DNA of 64,000 nt from Streptomyces djakartensis (lineage in GTDB: Bacteria > Actinomycetota > Actinomycetes > Streptomycetales > Streptomycetaceae). The stretch lies in NCBI RefSeq assembly GCF_014651075.1, contig NZ_BMWE01000008.1, positions 62,001 through 126,000 of the forward strand, given 5' to 3'. Positions 52,158 through 60,962 of the stretch are shown here, one piece after another (the first letter of the stretch is position 1; each line of letters opens with the position of its first letter). The notes beneath the pieces are model-generated. The model was not told the DNA's origin. It searched no databases and was given only the letters and a program-made list of their open reading frames with translations. The translations under genes and the position numbers were made by a program.

Positions 52158-52517
52158 TCAGGCAGCCGCGGCGGCCAGCTTCGGGTTCGGGCCGTACCCG
52201 TTCGCTTCTCCCTTGCTGTCGCTGGCCAGGAAGACCAGCAGGATAATGGCGCCTACCAGCGGGATGAGGGCGATGAGCAGCCACCAGCCGGAGCGCTCGG
52301 TGTCGTGGAGGCGGCGGACGGCAACCGCGAGGCTGGGGAGCAGGACGGCGAGCTCGTAGATCACGGCGATGACGCCGGTGCCGAGGGTGCTGATGTCGAT
52401 GGCCATCAGTACGACATAGATGAGCGAGCTGATGAGCGTGAACATCCAGTACTCCTGGCGGCGGGCGCGGCCGCTGAAGGTGGCGTACTTCTTGAGGACG
52501 TCGATGTACCAGTGCAT
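52158..52517 (-). CDS. DUF805 membrane protein
   Basis: 119 residues from the ATG giving MHWYIDVLKKYATFSGRARRQEYWMF, the family hallmark start. Three to four hydrophobic segments; the RRLHDTERSGWWLLIALIPLVGAIILLVFLASDSKGEANGYGPNP end is also diagnostic. Function unknown; common in bacteria, often in stress or phage-associated regions. Confidence 0.92.
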   Translation of the reverse strand: MHWYIDVLKKYATFSGRARRQEYWMFTLISSLIYVVLMAIDISTLGTGVIAVIYELAVLLPSLAVAVRRLHDTERSGWWLLIALIPLVGAIILLVFLASDSKGEANGYGPNPKLAAAAA

Positions 52518-53222
52518 GGGTCCCCCCAGGGACAAGAGCGGTGAGGCCTGTCCGAAAAGATCAAGCCAGCGCGGAATATAGATGGCTTGATTTCACCGGT
52601 CAAAAAGTTATCGGGCAGCGGCCGATTGGTGATCACAGTCAGGTGCATAGGGGCTGACTTCCCCTACTTTGTGATGCGTGAGTCCGTGACCTCAGCGTGC
52701 GTTGACCAGCGCAGCTGTCCCGGAGCCAGAAGGGGCGAGTGAAGCCGCCGACCCGGGGTCGACGACGGCGCCCGGGGCCCGCGCCTGCGAGCACTCGGCG
52801 AGCGCGGCGGACGGGTACAGCATTCCGAGGGTGGACCGTCCGAGCGCCCCGCGGTCGGTGAGCCCGTCCGCACGGCGCCGCGCGGCCGCCGTCGCGAACT
52901 CGACCGCCGAGGCCGGACGCTGTTGGCAGACGAGGCTCTTCGCTACCCTCCGGGCGGCCGCGCCCGTCCGCACCGGAGCACCTGACCGCTCGGCGGCGGC
53001 CGGCGCCCGGTCGGTGGGCGCGCCGACCGGCCGCGTACGCGCGTATGCATCGCTGCACCCCCACCGGCCTTTGCCACGCTGCCATGTCGTCGACCAGGGG
53101 AAGCCGCGCCGGCCGCGGTAGGCACAACCGCCTCCCCAAAGGCGCTTACTGCAAATTTCTCAGACTCCTTGTGACCCACCGCTAAGCTCGCAGCTATCCA
53201 GTTTCGGGTGGGGAGGCAGAGC
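52518..53222. other. Long stretch without a gene I can defend
   Basis: 705 bases. Overlapping open frames on both strands (within 52639-53139 leftward and 52702-53121 rightward) are Ala/Arg/Pro-rich without domain similarity or good RBS. It marks the left edge of the accessory stretch and could contain a decayed gene. Confidence 0.4.
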
Positions 53223-53849
53223 TTGGACTTCTTTATCAACCACGGCCTGTCCTGGTGGCGTTCGCCAGACGATTTGGCCATGTCCTCTGACTACGCCTCG
53301 ATGATGGCGTCGGCGATGGTCGCCCTCTTGGTGATCGGTGCGGTAGAGGTCGCGAACGCCATGCACTTCATCACCAGTGTCGACGACCGAGTCCGAGCCA
53401 TGTATGCCTCAGAGTTTACAGAGGCCACTCAAGCGCTAAGGGACGGAGCCCAACCGCTGCCGCCTGAGCGCCGGGTAGCCCTGTTGCAGGCAGTGACCGA
53501 TTGGCATCAGTTCCGCGATCGAATGGCGTTCTATGGTTTCGCCATCTATGCGCTTTGGTTGACCACCACTGCTCTCGACCTGACTACCCTAGGGGCTGTT
53601 CTGAATTGGGCAGCGCAAAAGAATGGAGCGGATGAACCAGGGCTGGCCCGGTTCTGCATCCTGAGCTGCGGTGTCAGCGTGCTGCTCGTCGTGATGCTTT
53701 TCCTTTCAAGGATGATGGCCGGCAGTTATCTGTCCAAAATGGAGAACCACCGCAAGAGAATCCGGGACGGTGGAATCGCTGACGAGGAGTATTATAGGAT
53801 CGTCAGTCGTTTCCGTGAGAAGTTCCAAAGCGATCCAGAAGAACTGTGA
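53223..53849 (+). CDS. Membrane protein of unknown function, lower-GC gene
   Basis: 208 residues from a TTG start, chosen because GGGAGG lies 6 bases upstream; an in-frame GTG at 53208 is the alternative. Three hydrophobic segments (about 30-50, 105-130, 145-165) separated by soluble loops, and a charged C-terminal tail (KMENHRKRIRDGG). Codons use more A/T in third positions than flanking genes, a sign of transfer. No recognised family. Confidence 0.7.
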   Translation: MDFFINHGLSWWRSPDDLAMSSDYASMMASAMVALLVIGAVEVANAMHFITSVDDRVRAMYASEFTEATQALRDGAQPLPPERRVALLQAVTDWHQFRDRMAFYGFAIYALWLTTTALDLTTLGAVLNWAAQKNGADEPGLARFCILSCGVSVLLVVMLFLSRMMAGSYLSKMENHRKRIRDGGIADEEYYRIVSRFREKFQSDPEEL

Positions 53850-54067
53850 GCCGTTCTTGGTGCGCTTGTCCGGGCCTATCCATGACACTGCACTCGCAGT
53901 CACGACCGATGGCGCCGCAGTCGACGTTGCCGACGAGCAGATCGTCAGCAACCCAATCACCCGGGGTCTCAAGACCCTCCGTGACCATCTGAACTGCTCT
54001 CTCCATGAGGCCTTGGATGTCTGGCTCTGCCGGACTGACCATACGTGCAGGCGCGTTGGCAGGCGTG

Positions 54068-54532
54068 TCAGAGATGGCGCTTGGACGCTCTGACCAGTTG
54101 ACTGATGTCGTCGCGGGTCTTGACCCTGCGCTGGTCCAGTTCGGTTCTGCTGTCCGTCTTGGGCAGAGCTGTGACGTCCGCAAGTACAGCTTCTGCCGCC
54201 TGGCTCAAGGCTTCGTCATCGGTGAGCATCTGCATCCGGAAGAGGGCTTCCTGGGCGTTGGAACGCAGGTCGTATGCGCGGACTCGCACCACGCCGGGGT
54301 CCTCGTGTGGTGGTTGTTCGTGTTCGCAGAACCAGAGATGTACCAGGCAGCGGCGGTAGTTGATGAGTGCGCCGGCGTAGGCGGAGTAGGCATCGAGTCG
54401 CTCCTGGCGGAGCCTCTCGTGGCGGGTGAACTGATGCCCCTTGTCGGTGGTGCGCTGTTGAAACGCCAGGGTGAGCCCCGAGCCGAGTAAGGTCCCCAGA
54501 ACGGCTATGGCACTGGCGATGATGGTCTCCAC
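54068..54532 (-). CDS. Membrane-anchored helical protein of unknown function
   Basis: 154 residues, GTG start. An N-terminal signal-anchor (residues 4-24, IIASAIAVLGTLLGSGLTLAF) is followed by a charged helical cytoplasmic region (RHERLRQERLDAYSAYAGALINYRRCLVHL). Many Streptomyces genomes hold similar short proteins next to mobile-element debris. No domain call is possible. Confidence 0.7.
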   Translation of the reverse strand: METIIASAIAVLGTLLGSGLTLAFQQRTTDKGHQFTRHERLRQERLDAYSAYAGALINYRRCLVHLWFCEHEQPPHEDPGVVRVRAYDLRSNAQEALFRMQMLTDDEALSQAAEAVLADVTALPKTDSRTELDQRRVKTRDDISQLVRASKRHL

Positions 54533-54708
54533 ACGCCAAGCTGATCACGTGCCGCCGACCTGGCGCAGCACACTCCCCACCCCTGCTCAGCAGTTCTCCG
54601 GACCTGCTCACCTTGGATCCCCACTCCAAGGTGAGCGAACTGCCCGAGTGCGGTCGACAGTGGGACGTGAAAGCTCGACCAGGGTTGCCGTGGCCGGAGA
54701 CAGCGGTC

Positions 54709-55554
54709 TCATCGGAAGGCGGCGATGTGACGCTGAGCCCAGTCGGCGAAGGTGCGGGGCGTGCGGCCGAGGACCTGCTCGACGTCGGGGCTGATGCGCT
54801 GTTCGGCGGGGGTGGGCTCGCCGAGGATGGTCAGCGTGGTCTCGACCACGGGCTCGGGCATGAACTGCAGCATCTGCGCACGGGCCTCGTCGCGGGTCTG
54901 CTCGATGAACCGGACGGGTTCGCCGAGTGCGTCGGCAATCGCCTCGGCCCGCTGACGGGGCGTGGTGAGTGCGGGACCGGTCAGCTCGTAGATCTGTCCG
55001 GTGTGGCCGTCCTCGCGCAGGATTGCGGCGGCGACCTCGGCGATGTCGTCCGGGTCGATGGTCGGCAGGCCGATGTCGGCGAACGGCGCGGCGACGGTCC
55101 TGCGGGCGCGGACCGACTCGGCCCAGGCGTACGCGTTGGAGTTGAAGCCACCGGGCCGCAGGATCGTCCAGGCCATGCCTGATTGCTGGACGGCGTCCTC
55201 GATGGCGCGTGCCGTATCCCCGTGGGAGGCCGACCGGGGGCGGGTCGCAACTCCTTGGGAGGACAGCAGGATGACCCGGTCGACGCCGCCGGCCTTGGCG
55301 ACATCGAGGATGTCCTGTGGGCTCAGCAGGTGCGCGCTGGGGCCGCCGTTCTGCAGGAACAGCGCGTCGGCTCCGTCGAATACGGGCCGAAGGCTCTCAG
55401 GATCGACCAGGTCCGCCCGCCTGTACTCGACGTTCTCCGGCACATCCGCGTCCGAGATCCCCCGGGATGTCGCGGTCACCTGCGCACCAGTTGCCGCGAG
55501 GGCCTGCACGAGCGATCGGCCGACGTTGCCGGTTGCCCCCGTCACTACGAACAT
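54709..55554 (-). CDS. NmrA-like NAD(P)-binding protein (quinone-reductase type)
   Basis: 281 residues from the ATG with GGGAG 6 bases upstream. The N-terminal Rossmann motif VTGATGNVG (4-12), then VDRVILLSSQG and WTILRPGGFNSN, are typical of NmrA/QOR2 proteins. The DPDDIAEVAAAIL and YELTGPALTT segments complete the atypical SDR fold. Family members are redox sensors or NADPH:quinone reductases. The divergent HxlR regulator forms the common sensor/target pair. Confidence 0.88.
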   Translation of the reverse strand: MFVVTGATGNVGRSLVQALAATGAQVTATSRGISDADVPENVEYRRADLVDPESLRPVFDGADALFLQNGGPSAHLLSPQDILDVAKAGGVDRVILLSSQGVATRPRSASHGDTARAIEDAVQQSGMAWTILRPGGFNSNAYAWAESVRARRTVAAPFADIGLPTIDPDDIAEVAAAILREDGHTGQIYELTGPALTTPRQRAEAIADALGEPVRFIEQTRDEARAQMLQFMPEPVVETTLTILGEPTPAEQRISPDVEQVLGRTPRTFADWAQRHIAAFR

Positions 55555-55662
55555 GAACAACTCCCGTTTCAGTTCAGCATGGTTGTGGCCACCCGAGTGG
55601 GCGGGACCGTCGTGGAGAGCTGCTCTCCGGGCGACACGGGGACGCTAACACCGTCGATATAG

Positions 55663-55672
55663 TAGGTACCTA
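55663..55672. promoter_or_regulatory. Palindrome between reductase and HxlR genes
   Basis: TAGGTACCTA is a 10-base perfect palindrome, 31 bases before the HxlR start and about 110 before the reductase start. It is a likely binding site of the HxlR regulator. Confidence 0.6.
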
Positions 55673-55702
55673 GAGGAAAGTGACTATCTCAAGGGGGCGT
55701 GC

Positions 55703-56095
55703 GTGGCCGGCAATGCTGACTGGGTGGCAGCCGCGGAGACCGACCCGGAGCTCGCCTGTCCGACCAGTGCGGTCGTGGACATCGTGTTCAGCCGGTGGAC
55801 GACGCCGATCCTTTGGACCCTCAACAGGCATGGCCGGCAACGGTTCGTCGAGCTGCAACGACGGATCGGCACGATCACACCGAAGGTACTGACCCAGCGG
55901 CTGCGGCAGCTGGAACGCGACGGCATGGTTGTGCGTACGTACCACCCGGAGGTCCCCCCTCGGGTCGAGTACGAGATCAGCGAGCTGGGTCGCAGTCTGG
56001 CCCCACTCTTCGCTCACCTCGCCGAATGGGCTGCCGGCAACCTGGACAAGGTCGAGCAGGCCCGGCACGACTACGACACCGATCCACCCGAGTAG
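55703..56095 (+). CDS. HxlR-family redox regulator
   Basis: 130 residues from a GTG with AAGGGGG upstream. The HxlR start ELACPTSAVVDIVFSRWTTPILWTL includes the conserved Cys19-Pro-Thr used for thiol sensing in several members. The winged helix RFVELQRRIGTITPKVLTQRLRQLERDGMVVR and the wing YEISELGRSLAPL follow. It probably represses the divergent NmrA-like reductase under non-stress conditions. Confidence 0.9.
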   Translation: MAGNADWVAAAETDPELACPTSAVVDIVFSRWTTPILWTLNRHGRQRFVELQRRIGTITPKVLTQRLRQLERDGMVVRTYHPEVPPRVEYEISELGRSLAPLFAHLAEWAAGNLDKVEQARHDYDTDPPE

Positions 56096-56158
56096 CGCGT
56101 CAGCGAGAGGGCTCGATCCGTGTCGGATCTTCCGCTACCTGGTTGATCCTGCAAGCAC

Positions 56159-56632
56159 GTGGAGCGAAGTGCCGGACTGGCGACTTTCGCAGAGTCCCAA
56201 CACCTGGACAACGACGATCCCGAACGCCGCCGTCGCCGCGTAGTCCCTCTGCCCGCTCTCTGCATCGCACCCCTGCCCTGGCACCGCCTGAGGCAGGCGG
56301 ACGCTCGCGCCAAGGCGGGGGAGAGGTGGCAGGAGTCGGACTACGTCTTTGCCACCCGCACCAGTCAGCCTGTCGAGCCGCGCATCCTGTACCGCTCCTT
56401 CACCCGCGTCGCCCAGTCCGCCGGCCTCCGTGTGATCCGGCCGCACGACGCTCGCCATGGAACGGCCACCTTGCTTACGGCGGCCGGAGTCGCGCCCCGC
56501 GTCGTGATGGAGATCCTCGGCCACTCCCAGATCAGCATCACCATGGACGTCTACACCCGCGTCGTTCAGGACACGCAGCGCGAGGCCATGAGCCACATGG
56601 ATCCCCTGCTCAGGACCCCCCTCCGCGAGTGA
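56159..56632 (+). pseudogene. C-terminal stump of a tyrosine (phage-type) integrase
   Basis: 157 codons in which similarity begins about residue 28 (VVPLPALC) and continues to the end. HDARH (96-100) is the second catalytic block, LGHSQISITMDVYTRV (120-135) gives His122 and the nucleophile Tyr132. The N-terminal DNA-binding domain and the first catalytic Arg are missing; upstream sequence is unrelated. The gene ends 12 bases before the first tRNA-remnant repeat, the position int normally holds beside att. No longer functional. Confidence 0.82.
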
Positions 56633-56643
56633 CCGCGCACGTT

Positions 56644-56751
56644 TGATGTCAGAAGTGGAAGCCAAAGGCCCCGGACCATGATCGGTCCGGGACCTTTCGG
56701 CTCGTGCCCCCGGCAGAATTCGAAACTGCGACACCCGCTTCAGGAGTTCGA
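56644..56751 (+). repeat. Direct repeat copy 1 with degenerate tRNA 3' end
   Basis: About 108 bases that match 60281-60390: TGATGTCAGAAG start, a terminator hairpin (AAAGG...CCTTT) and then a sequence whose complement is a tRNA T-arm and acceptor end (TGCCCCCGGCAGAATTCGAA). The T-stem here has a mismatch, so this copy is decayed. Confidence 0.85.
56664..56697. terminator. Terminator hairpin in repeat copy 1
   Basis: 14-base stem with one mismatch (56664-56677 with 56684-56697) around ATGATC, downstream of the integrase stump. Confidence 0.75.
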
Positions 56752-56994
56752 TCTACGCCCGCCCCTGATGCCATCGTTGGCTGGTCCGTCGGTTCCATTA
56801 GTGCAGCTGTGTGCCGCCGTCCGGGCTTGTTGATGTCAGCGCTGGATGTCAACGGAACAGCTCCGGAACTGGGCAGACCGCCGCGAGACGACTTACCTGT
56901 CGCAGGATGTCAGCGTTGGCCGTCTTTGAGCGTGCTCGTAAGGTCCGCGGGCGGCTCAGCAGCGAGGCAGCGAGGACGATGACCGAGCAGGTCG

Positions 56995-57345
56995 CTACTC
57001 AACGTGGTAGGTCAACCTGTAGTGCGCCTCGTCGGCTGTGAAGTCTGCTGTGAGATCTCCATGTCCAGCATCGAATTCCCTGATCGTCACTGCGCCCAGG
57101 TTGTCATCCTGATCGGGGCTGTCCGCATCGAAAAGTTCGATGCGTACGGATCCGCCGGGAGGAATTATTTGTTCGAGGTGCATGGGGGCGTTGTTCGGGG
57201 CATCTTCACCATTGGACATGGAGAAGATTCCGTGATCAGGCCAGAACCGATGCCCATTGGCGGTCATGTACAGTTCGTCGGTGCCGCCGTCATCTTCGGT
57301 TGCGAAGCAGTGGAGATTTGTAAGTACAGCTATCGATCGGGGCAT
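56995..57345 (-). CDS. Small acidic beta-rich protein of unknown function
   Basis: 116 residues from the ATG with AGGTGG about 6 bases upstream. Composition is acidic (ATEDDGGTDELYM; LFDADSPDQDDNLGAVTI; DADFTADEAHYRL-type end). The central HLEQIIPPGGSVRIELFDADS suggests a C2-like or beta-sandwich fold; the Asp clusters could bind calcium. No signal peptide. Lower-GC codon use than the core genome. Sits inside the repeat-flanked segment. Confidence 0.65.
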   Translation of the reverse strand: MPRSIAVLTNLHCFATEDDGGTDELYMTANGHRFWPDHGIFSMSNGEDAPNNAPMHLEQIIPPGGSVRIELFDADSPDQDDNLGAVTIREFDAGHGDLTADFTADEAHYRLTYHVE

Positions 57346-57796
57346 AATGCCACCTGCTCACACGTCGTCTGAGTGGATCGACCAACCACCTGTTCGGTCG
57401 ATACCGTTGACAGAGGAATCCCTCCGTCAAGCGTAATCTTCCTTTTAAGGATGCGCCATTGGAGGCAGGTCGGAGGGATTTGAAAATGACGAGACGGTTC
57501 AAAAATTGAGTATTTATCTTTATGGAGCTGCTTCGGGCATCGCTTCAGCAGTGACCCCTACCGTGCGGACGGTGCTCGGCTCATGACCTCCGGCCCTGTC
57601 CACGTGTGGGCGCGTCGGCGCAGCCCGCGCGGAGCGGGCCGAAGGCAGGAGCGTCGCCCGCGGCGGAGCCGGGAGCGCGCCCGGCGCAGCGGAGCGCAGC
57701 CGGGGCTTGAACCAGTAGAGAAAGTTGTAACTCAGTCTGTCGGCTGGGGCTTACGGCGGTTCAGTGCTGCTGGCGGTGGGCGAGTGACAGTGAGAG
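57346..57796. other. AT-rich gene-free stretch inside the mobile-element scar
   Basis: 451 bases. 57400-57540 is unusually AT-rich for this chromosome, and 57600-57710 is extremely GC-rich, a composition jump typical of joined segments. No gene with a domain was found. Confidence 0.45.
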
Positions 57797-58378
57797 TCAG
57801 CTCAATTCGCCCAGCGTGCTGCGCAGCCAGTCCAAGGGGTCGGTCGCCAGCAGCTGGTCGGCCAGTTCGTTGGCCGTCTTCGTGACGAGGCGACCGCGGC
57901 TGTTGTCGATCCACCGCTGTGCGTGCTCGTAGCCCTGAGCTTTGTACTCGATGCCCTGCAGCATGCACTCCAGCTTGTCCGCGTCCCGCGCGCAGATCGC
58001 TTCGGGAGATTCCCGGGCCTCGTACTCGCTGATCAGTTCTCGCACAGTGGACGCGAGCGCCTCCGGCATGCCGGCCACCTGGTCGGCGGTGACCACGGCC
58101 GGGTCGGCTTCACCGGCGCCGTACTTCTTGGCCAGGTGGTTCACGTCTCCGGTCCTGGTTTCCTGCGAGTCGTGCCACACCGCCAGGAACGCGGCACGGG
58201 CAGGGTCCGCCCCCTCCAGTTTGGCGATGATCGATGCGATCAGCGAAGTGCGCCAGGAGTGCTCGGCAACGCTCTCCGGGTCGCGCACGCCCGCCATCCA
58301 CCACCCGGTGCGTTTCGACTGCTTGAGCGTCCCCGCTTCGTACAGGAACCGTGCCACTTGGGTCAGCTCTTCGGCCAC
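57797..58378 (-). CDS. HD-domain phosphohydrolase (YfbR/5'-nucleotidase-like)
   Basis: 193 residues from a GTG with AAAGGAG about 8 bases upstream. HD metal ligands: His40 (VAEHSWRTS), His69-Asp70 (VWHDSQE) and Asp134 (RDADKLE). The GWWMAGVRDPESVAEHSWRTSLIA start matches HD proteins that remove phosphate from dNMPs or similar. It is 14 bases downstream of the XRE gene on the same strand, so one operon. Confidence 0.88.
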   Translation of the reverse strand: MAEELTQVARFLYEAGTLKQSKRTGWWMAGVRDPESVAEHSWRTSLIASIIAKLEGADPARAAFLAVWHDSQETRTGDVNHLAKKYGAGEADPAVVTADQVAGMPEALASTVRELISEYEARESPEAICARDADKLECMLQGIEYKAQGYEHAQRWIDNSRGRLVTKTANELADQLLATDPLDWLRSTLGELS

Positions 58379-58392
58379 GGTCGAGTCTCCTT

Positions 58393-59517
58393 TCACGCCT
58401 CGGCAAGGCGGATCGCATACCTGATGCTGTCCAGTTCACGGCGAGCGCGAGCCGACAACCCCTGGCTATCCAACATCACCGGCAGCCGGTCGCGTAGGGC
58501 TCGGGTCGCTGCCCCGGACTTGAGCAGGTGCGGCCGGATGGCAAGCAGGGACCACAGGGAGTGGATGGTCAGTTCGACGTACCCGAGTTGAGGAGCCAGC
58601 CCGTTTGCGAGGTGGGAGAGCAGCTTGTCCCCGGGCCAGTGTCCAGGCTCGTGGGAAGCGATGAAGTCGTCGGACAGTTCGAGGTGGTGGCTCTCGCCCA
58701 CCCAGTACGCCCAGTAGTTCAGGTTCGCGGCCTCGCCACGGTCGTCGTCCAGAAGGACGGTGTCGATGAAATGGCCCATTCGCTCACGGTCGCCCTGCCG
58801 CGCGGCGACGGCTGCTACGGAGCGGGCGTTCAGCCAGTCGACGAGCCAGCCTCCGGGCCGTTCCATGGCCTGCTGGTGGGCGAGCCACTCGGAAGTGTCC
58901 GCCTGGTCGTCATAGCCGGACAGGTGCAGCGCCTGGCGCCGGAGCAGGAACTGCTCCTCGCGGCGCGCCTGTTCTGCGGTCTCCCGCATCCGTGCGAAGA
59001 ACCTGCGCAGGTCGGTCGCAGGCAGCTCGGGCGCTGACGGTACGGGTCCTCGGCGGGGCCGCCGGGGCGCGGGCAGGTCGCGAATAGGCTGTGGCGCAAC
59101 CCGCGTGAGCGGCCACGCGAGGACCTCGACCAAGTCGCGCCGCATGACCCACGCTCCGAGCGGGCTCTGGTCGGCGGGTGTCTCCTCATCCAAGGCGCCG
59201 GCCAGGAGAACGTCAGCCTCTGTCGCTCTCTCAAGGGCCTTAAGCAGGGCGGGGGAGGTGCCCATCTGCATGAGTCGGTGCCTGTGCACGAGCATCTGCC
59301 CGACCGGCAACGCGGGCAGCGGTCGGGGCCCGGACTCCCAACCCGCGATCGTGTCCGGTGAGACCTCCAACCGCTCGGCCACGTCGTCCTGCGTCCGGCC
59401 GAGCTGCTCCCGGATGACCCGGAACGTGTATCCGGAGACGAGTCCGATCCGGGGGCGCGAGGAGGCACCCCGACCGCCAGTCGGGGTTCGTCCTGGAAAT
59501 GACGGCACCTCAACCAC
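58393..59517 (-). CDS. XRE-family regulator with long helical C-terminal domain
   Basis: 374 residues, GTG start with GGGGACAG before it. The N-terminal Cro/CI helix-turn-helix (about 30-80: [44 protein letters not shown]) is followed by 290 residues of TPR-like helices ([43 protein letters not shown]). The plan is common in Streptomyces near tRNA genes and mobile elements. Co-transcribed with the HD hydrolase. The target is unknown. Confidence 0.85.
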   Translation of the reverse strand: MVEVPSFPGRTPTGGRGASSRPRIGLVSGYTFRVIREQLGRTQDDVAERLEVSPDTIAGWESGPRPLPALPVGQMLVHRHRLMQMGTSPALLKALERATEADVLLAGALDEETPADQSPLGAWVMRRDLVEVLAWPLTRVAPQPIRDLPAPRRPRRGPVPSAPELPATDLRRFFARMRETAEQARREEQFLLRRQALHLSGYDDQADTSEWLAHQQAMERPGGWLVDWLNARSVAAVAARQGDRERMGHFIDTVLLDDDRGEAANLNYWAYWVGESHHLELSDDFIASHEPGHWPGDKLLSHLANGLAPQLGYVELTIHSLWSLLAIRPHLLKSGAATRALRDRLPVMLDSQGLSARARRELDSIRYAIRLAEA

Positions 59518-59633
59518 CTGTCCCCGCGTGGACCACGTCCATACCTGTACCGCCAGTCACTTCATGCGCTGATCAGCGCTTTCTACCGTTCCAGTAGCGG
59601 CATGACAACTGAGCGTATAGGGAAGGTGTAGTC

Positions 59634-60248
59634 GTGAACGCCGATACGGCACCAGGTACTCAGCCGGGGGAAGCCTCGGGCGCACTCAGCGTTCTGCGCC
59701 CGACGGGGGCGGAGCCCGGCGTGTTCATCCACTCCACTGCGGACCGTCGCCTTGCCACGGAGCACTGGCTGCTTGCGACGTTGCCGGGCCCGCTCCGGGA
59801 CCGGGCCCGGTGGGAGTGGGAGCAGCACCGGGTGGCGATACTGCCGCTAGGTGGGCTCTTCTCCGCCGTACGGATGCCTGAGCGCCTGCTGACAGCTCTG
59901 ATCACCAGCGTCGAGGTTGCCTGCTTGGACGACTTCCTGACCGAGGTCCTCGGCGGCGGACCAGTGATCTGTGACCCGCGCTTCGCGCGGTACTACGCGC
60001 TGGTACCCGCCAGCATGCCGGCGACGCTGCAACAGATGGCCGACACGTGGAGTGCATTTGGGGTGGAGTGCCTCGGTCGGGGCAGTTACCTGGGAGTGCC
60101 TCGGATGGATGCCGTGAACCAAGAGCACGGGTTCGCCTCTTACTGGTCGGTGCCGATGGACGCGGCCGCAGTGCTGTGCGCTCCGCTCTCGGTCGCCCGC
60201 TTGATCGCCGCTGCACGGCACTGCGTGGACACGGAGTCCGAGGCATGA
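59634..60248 (+). CDS. Conserved protein of unknown function beside the tRNA remnant
   Basis: 204 residues from a GTG preceded by GGAAGG. Soluble alpha/beta composition (FIHSTADRRLATEHWLLATLPGPLRDRARWEWEQHRVAILPLGG; ICDPRFARYYALVPA; LGRGSYLGVPRMDAV). It resembles small proteins seen in Streptomyces next to integrated elements, but I cannot name the family. It ends 32 bases before repeat copy 2. Divergent from the XRE operon. Confidence 0.7.
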   Translation: MNADTAPGTQPGEASGALSVLRPTGAEPGVFIHSTADRRLATEHWLLATLPGPLRDRARWEWEQHRVAILPLGGLFSAVRMPERLLTALITSVEVACLDDFLTEVLGGGPVICDPRFARYYALVPASMPATLQQMADTWSAFGVECLGRGSYLGVPRMDAVNQEHGFASYWSVPMDAAAVLCAPLSVARLIAAARHCVDTESEA

Positions 60249-60280
60249 GCGGTATCCCGGGAACTCTCGACTGCCCACGT

Positions 60281-60390
60281 TGATGTCAGAAGGAGATGCC
60301 AAAGGCCCCGGACTATGATCAGTCCGGGGCCTTTTGGCTGATGCCCCCGGCAGGATTCGAACCTGCGACACCCGCTCTAGGAGTTCCATC
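60281..60390 (+). repeat. Direct repeat copy 2 with better-kept tRNA 3' half
   Basis: Matches copy 1 at 56644-56751. On the minus strand 60342-60386 reads as the 3' half of a tRNA: CTCCTAG anticodon loop (anticodon CCU), T-arm GCAGG-TTCGAAT-CCTGC and acceptor end CGGGGGCA. The 5' half is absent. It looks like the attachment-site part of a tRNA-Arg(CCU) left by an integrated element. Confidence 0.85.
60301..60334. terminator. Terminator hairpin in repeat copy 2
   Basis: Perfect 14-base stem (AAAGGCCCCGGACT, 60301-60314, with 60321-60334) and an ATGATC loop followed by a T-run. Ends the 59634 gene. Confidence 0.85.
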
Positions 60391-60962
60391 AACGCTCACC
60401 CCTTGGGCCGTCGTCGTCCTGCCCGGCGAGCACCAGGCCGCGCGACAACAGGGGCTGTTGCACTCGGGACAGGGCGGAGCATCGCCGGGCGAGGGAGATC
60501 TATTCCGGGCGGCCTGGATGGCTTGTGCCTGGACCGGCGCTATCGTCAGCCCGAGGCCCTGGCCCCGTCGGTTCTCGGCCGCTCCGGTCCGCAAGTGTTG
60601 CGGCCCGTGGGCGAGCAGCTCTGCCGAAGCCCGGGCCTGGTTTGCGTACGACGACAACGGCGCCGTTCACCGTCGGTGAGACCGGCGCCCGCCCGTGCCG
60701 GTGGGCGTTGCCGGATGAGCCTGTTCCGCGCCCGCGTTCGGCCTCGACACCTCCAACAGCTATTCGACCAGCCTGCGCACCCCCGGACCGGGCCCCGCAT
60801 CAGCTCGGGCGCCTTGCTCTGGGGCCTCGCAGCCTGAGCGGTGCGCGGCTGAGCGGCTGCCATGTCCACCGAGTCCTCGTACAGGTCACCGCCCCGGTGA
60901 CCTGTACGACGGATGTGACGTGTCTCACCGGAACTCGCCCGCACCGTACGACAGTTCAAGAC
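60391..60962. other. Intergenic stretch before the ECF sigma gene
   Basis: 572 bases. Open frames on both strands lack domain content. The last 60 bases should hold the ECF promoter; no clear RBS precedes that start. Confidence 0.4.

Noticed and set aside
52639..53139. Overlapping genes on both strands in the 52.5-53.2 kb gap
   Set aside because: Neither frame shows a domain, credible RBS or normal amino-acid composition; left as gene-free.
57583..57885. A GC-rich rightward gene before the HD hydrolase end
   Set aside because: Composition is almost wholly Arg/Pro/Gly/Ala from a GC-rich segment and it overlaps the 3' end of the HD gene antisense.
60342..60386. A functional tRNA-Arg gene
   Set aside because: Only the anticodon loop to acceptor 3' end is present; the 5' half (acceptor 5' strand, D-arm) is missing, so it is an att-like remnant.
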